NCBI GenBank assembly: GCA_018350325.1
Contig: JAEVLN010000002.1
Span: 4,139,752 to 4,203,751 of the forward strand
Direction: 5' to 3'
DNA from: Globodera rostochiensis
Taxonomy: Eukaryota; Nematoda; Chromadorea; Rhabditida; Heteroderidae
Length of the DNA: 64,000 nucleotides
Each line of letters starts with the position of its first letter. The first letter of the stretch is position 1. This document shows positions 63,088 through 64,000 of the stretch, piece after piece. The notes beneath the pieces were generated by a model that worked only from the letters and a program-made list of their open reading frames with translations, did not search any database and was not told the DNA's origin. The position numbers were made by a program, and so were the translations under genes.

Positions 63088-63522
63088 TCAGAATTTGTAT
63101 TCAAATTTTGGTCCAAAGTTCGCCTTAATTTTGTCGCCAGCGTCAAACAACGAAACGCACGGAAACAAATCGGCGGCAAAAGAGACAAACAAATTGGGAG
63201 GATCTGCAAAAATAAACAAATTAAAGCAAAAAATAATTATGAAAATTCCCTTTAAATTTATTCTTTTTCACCCAAACGCCGTCCATTCTTTGTATAAATA
63301 ATTTGGCGAGTTTCCAAATTGACGCCGCAGCCGACGACGTCGCCGACACCAAACGAAGGCTTTCCATCGATGAAAGGACGTCCAATGCCGTTCTCGTGGC
63401 AACATCCCTCGACCGCGTGACCCCAAAGAGTGCCATTGTTTTGATATGCGAAAGTGCCTTCGTAATCTCCCACCCAACGGTCCAATGGCATTTCTTTTGT
63501 CGCAAGTCCAATTAAAATGCGG
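63088..63522 (-). pseudogene. 5'-truncated SPRYSEC/RBP-like paralog
   Basis: Two exons with the family's splice sites: 63522-63272 and 63203-63088 (TGA). They encode the C-terminal half of an SPRY domain ([80 protein letters not shown]). The exon is 251 nt where the others are 248. The four upstream exons of the intact copy are not present between 63523 and 64000. Where the previous exon should be, a repeat-like sequence begins (GACCCTAATTTAAAAC, minus strand TTAGGGTCAGAACGG). It is probably a truncated copy, unless the first exons lie beyond the window. Confidence 0.8.
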
Positions 63523-64000
63523 CTAAATAAAATGTTTTTCTAAGGCATTTTGAAGTCCAATTAATTATTTATATTGGTTACCGTTCTGACCCTAATTTAA
63601 AACAAAAATAAATCGTTAACCCTGACTCGAGTTGGGGGTTAAGAATCCTTAAGAAAGAATAAAGCCGGGTTAGATGAGCACCCCAAAAGACGAGAAAACC
63701 GGGTTAATGCTTGTTAACCCGGGTTTACCGTTCGACTCCGATGGAAATGTTAGATCACATTTGATCAGATCTTTTTTAGAGTTTTGAAAATTATTTATGA
63801 ATAGAAAGATAGTCCCCGACCCCGAGCCCCAAAATTGGTCCCGACATAGCAAATCTTGGCCTCCCCGAATTTATTCTGTTGGGAATGACTTTTTGGTAAA
63901 TATGGATCTGAGCTCCCAGGCTCAAAATCATTCAAAACCACTTTTATAGGTCTTAGGGGCTGAAACCATAGAACAAGAGCAGGAACCTATATACACTTCC
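63523..64000. repeat. Repeat-derived DNA, no gene seen
   Basis: Self-complementary words built on GGGTTAA/TTAACCC (CGTTAACCCTGACTCGAGTTGGGGGTTAA region at 63613-63645; GCTTGTTAACCCGGGTTTACCG at about 63708-63730) resemble the terminal tracts of the hAT-type elements. No boundary or target duplication is visible before the window ends. Confidence 0.5.

Overview
The window is nuclear DNA from a nematode, most probably a plant-parasitic cyst nematode (Heteroderidae, Globodera/Heterodera type). Genes are cut into many small exons by short AT-rich introns, and several starts sit a few bases after a TTTTAG/TTTGCAG acceptor, as expected for spliced-leader trans-splicing. Three GC-AG introns are needed to keep conserved reading frames open. 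Three SPRY-domain (SPRYSEC/RBP-like) paralogs on the minus strand, plus a relic of a fourth on the plus strand, are the strongest lineage marker. No bacterial features are present.

Layout: 1-1330 is a 31-bp satellite. 1.5-7.9 kb holds a Cys-rich exon (-), an SPRY-effector N-terminal relic (+), a GA-rich tract and AT-rich DNA. 8.0-14.3 kb (+) is a secreted DB-module/FN3/Ig protein. 15.7-19.0 kb (-) is a Thr/Pro-rich protein of unknown function. 21.3-24.4 kb (+) is an 11-exon charged protein of unknown function. 26.5-28.3 kb (-) has one complete small Lys-rich gene and exon fragments. 28.4-33.5 kb is repeat territory. 33.55-35.1 kb (-) is an all-helical ARM/HEAT-like gene. 35.6-36.8 kb has two elements with 9-10 bp target duplications. 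37.66-46.83 kb (+) is liprin-alpha (syd-2), 31 exons. 47.6-51.4 kb (-) has two SPRY genes. 54.5-54.8 kb (+) is the 3' end of an unrecognised gene. 55.2-60.6 kb (-) is choline/ethanolamine phosphotransferase, 15 exons. 63.1-63.5 kb (-) is a third, 5'-truncated SPRY copy.

The gene set is mixed: a presynaptic active-zone scaffold (liprin-alpha), the last step of phosphatidylcholine/ethanolamine synthesis, an extracellular adhesion-type protein and candidate host-directed SPRY effectors. There is no sign that they act as one pathway.

The most unusual content is repeat biology. First, at least six elements have terminal inverted repeats starting YAGNG (CAGGGGTG, TAGTGTTC, TAGAGACC and so on) and intact 8-bp target-site duplications, the signature of the hAT superfamily. 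Each has its own terminal sequence built from a short self-complementary word repeated with variations. Four of them, plus other fragments, share an internal GC-rich hairpin (GGCGGTGCC-GATA-GGCGCCGCC), single or as a dimer with a constant 121-123 bp spacing. Two contain tRNA-like modules with A box, B box and T-run terminator. Second, tandem arrays lie against splice sites and in two genes appear to have copied the splice site: a 23-bp unit repeats the 5' splice junction of a liprin exon about 23 times, and a 42-bp unit repeats a 3' acceptor four times. Third, single-base homopolymer frameshifts in otherwise conserved genes and degenerate stretches inside homogeneous arrays suggest residual long-read assembly error.
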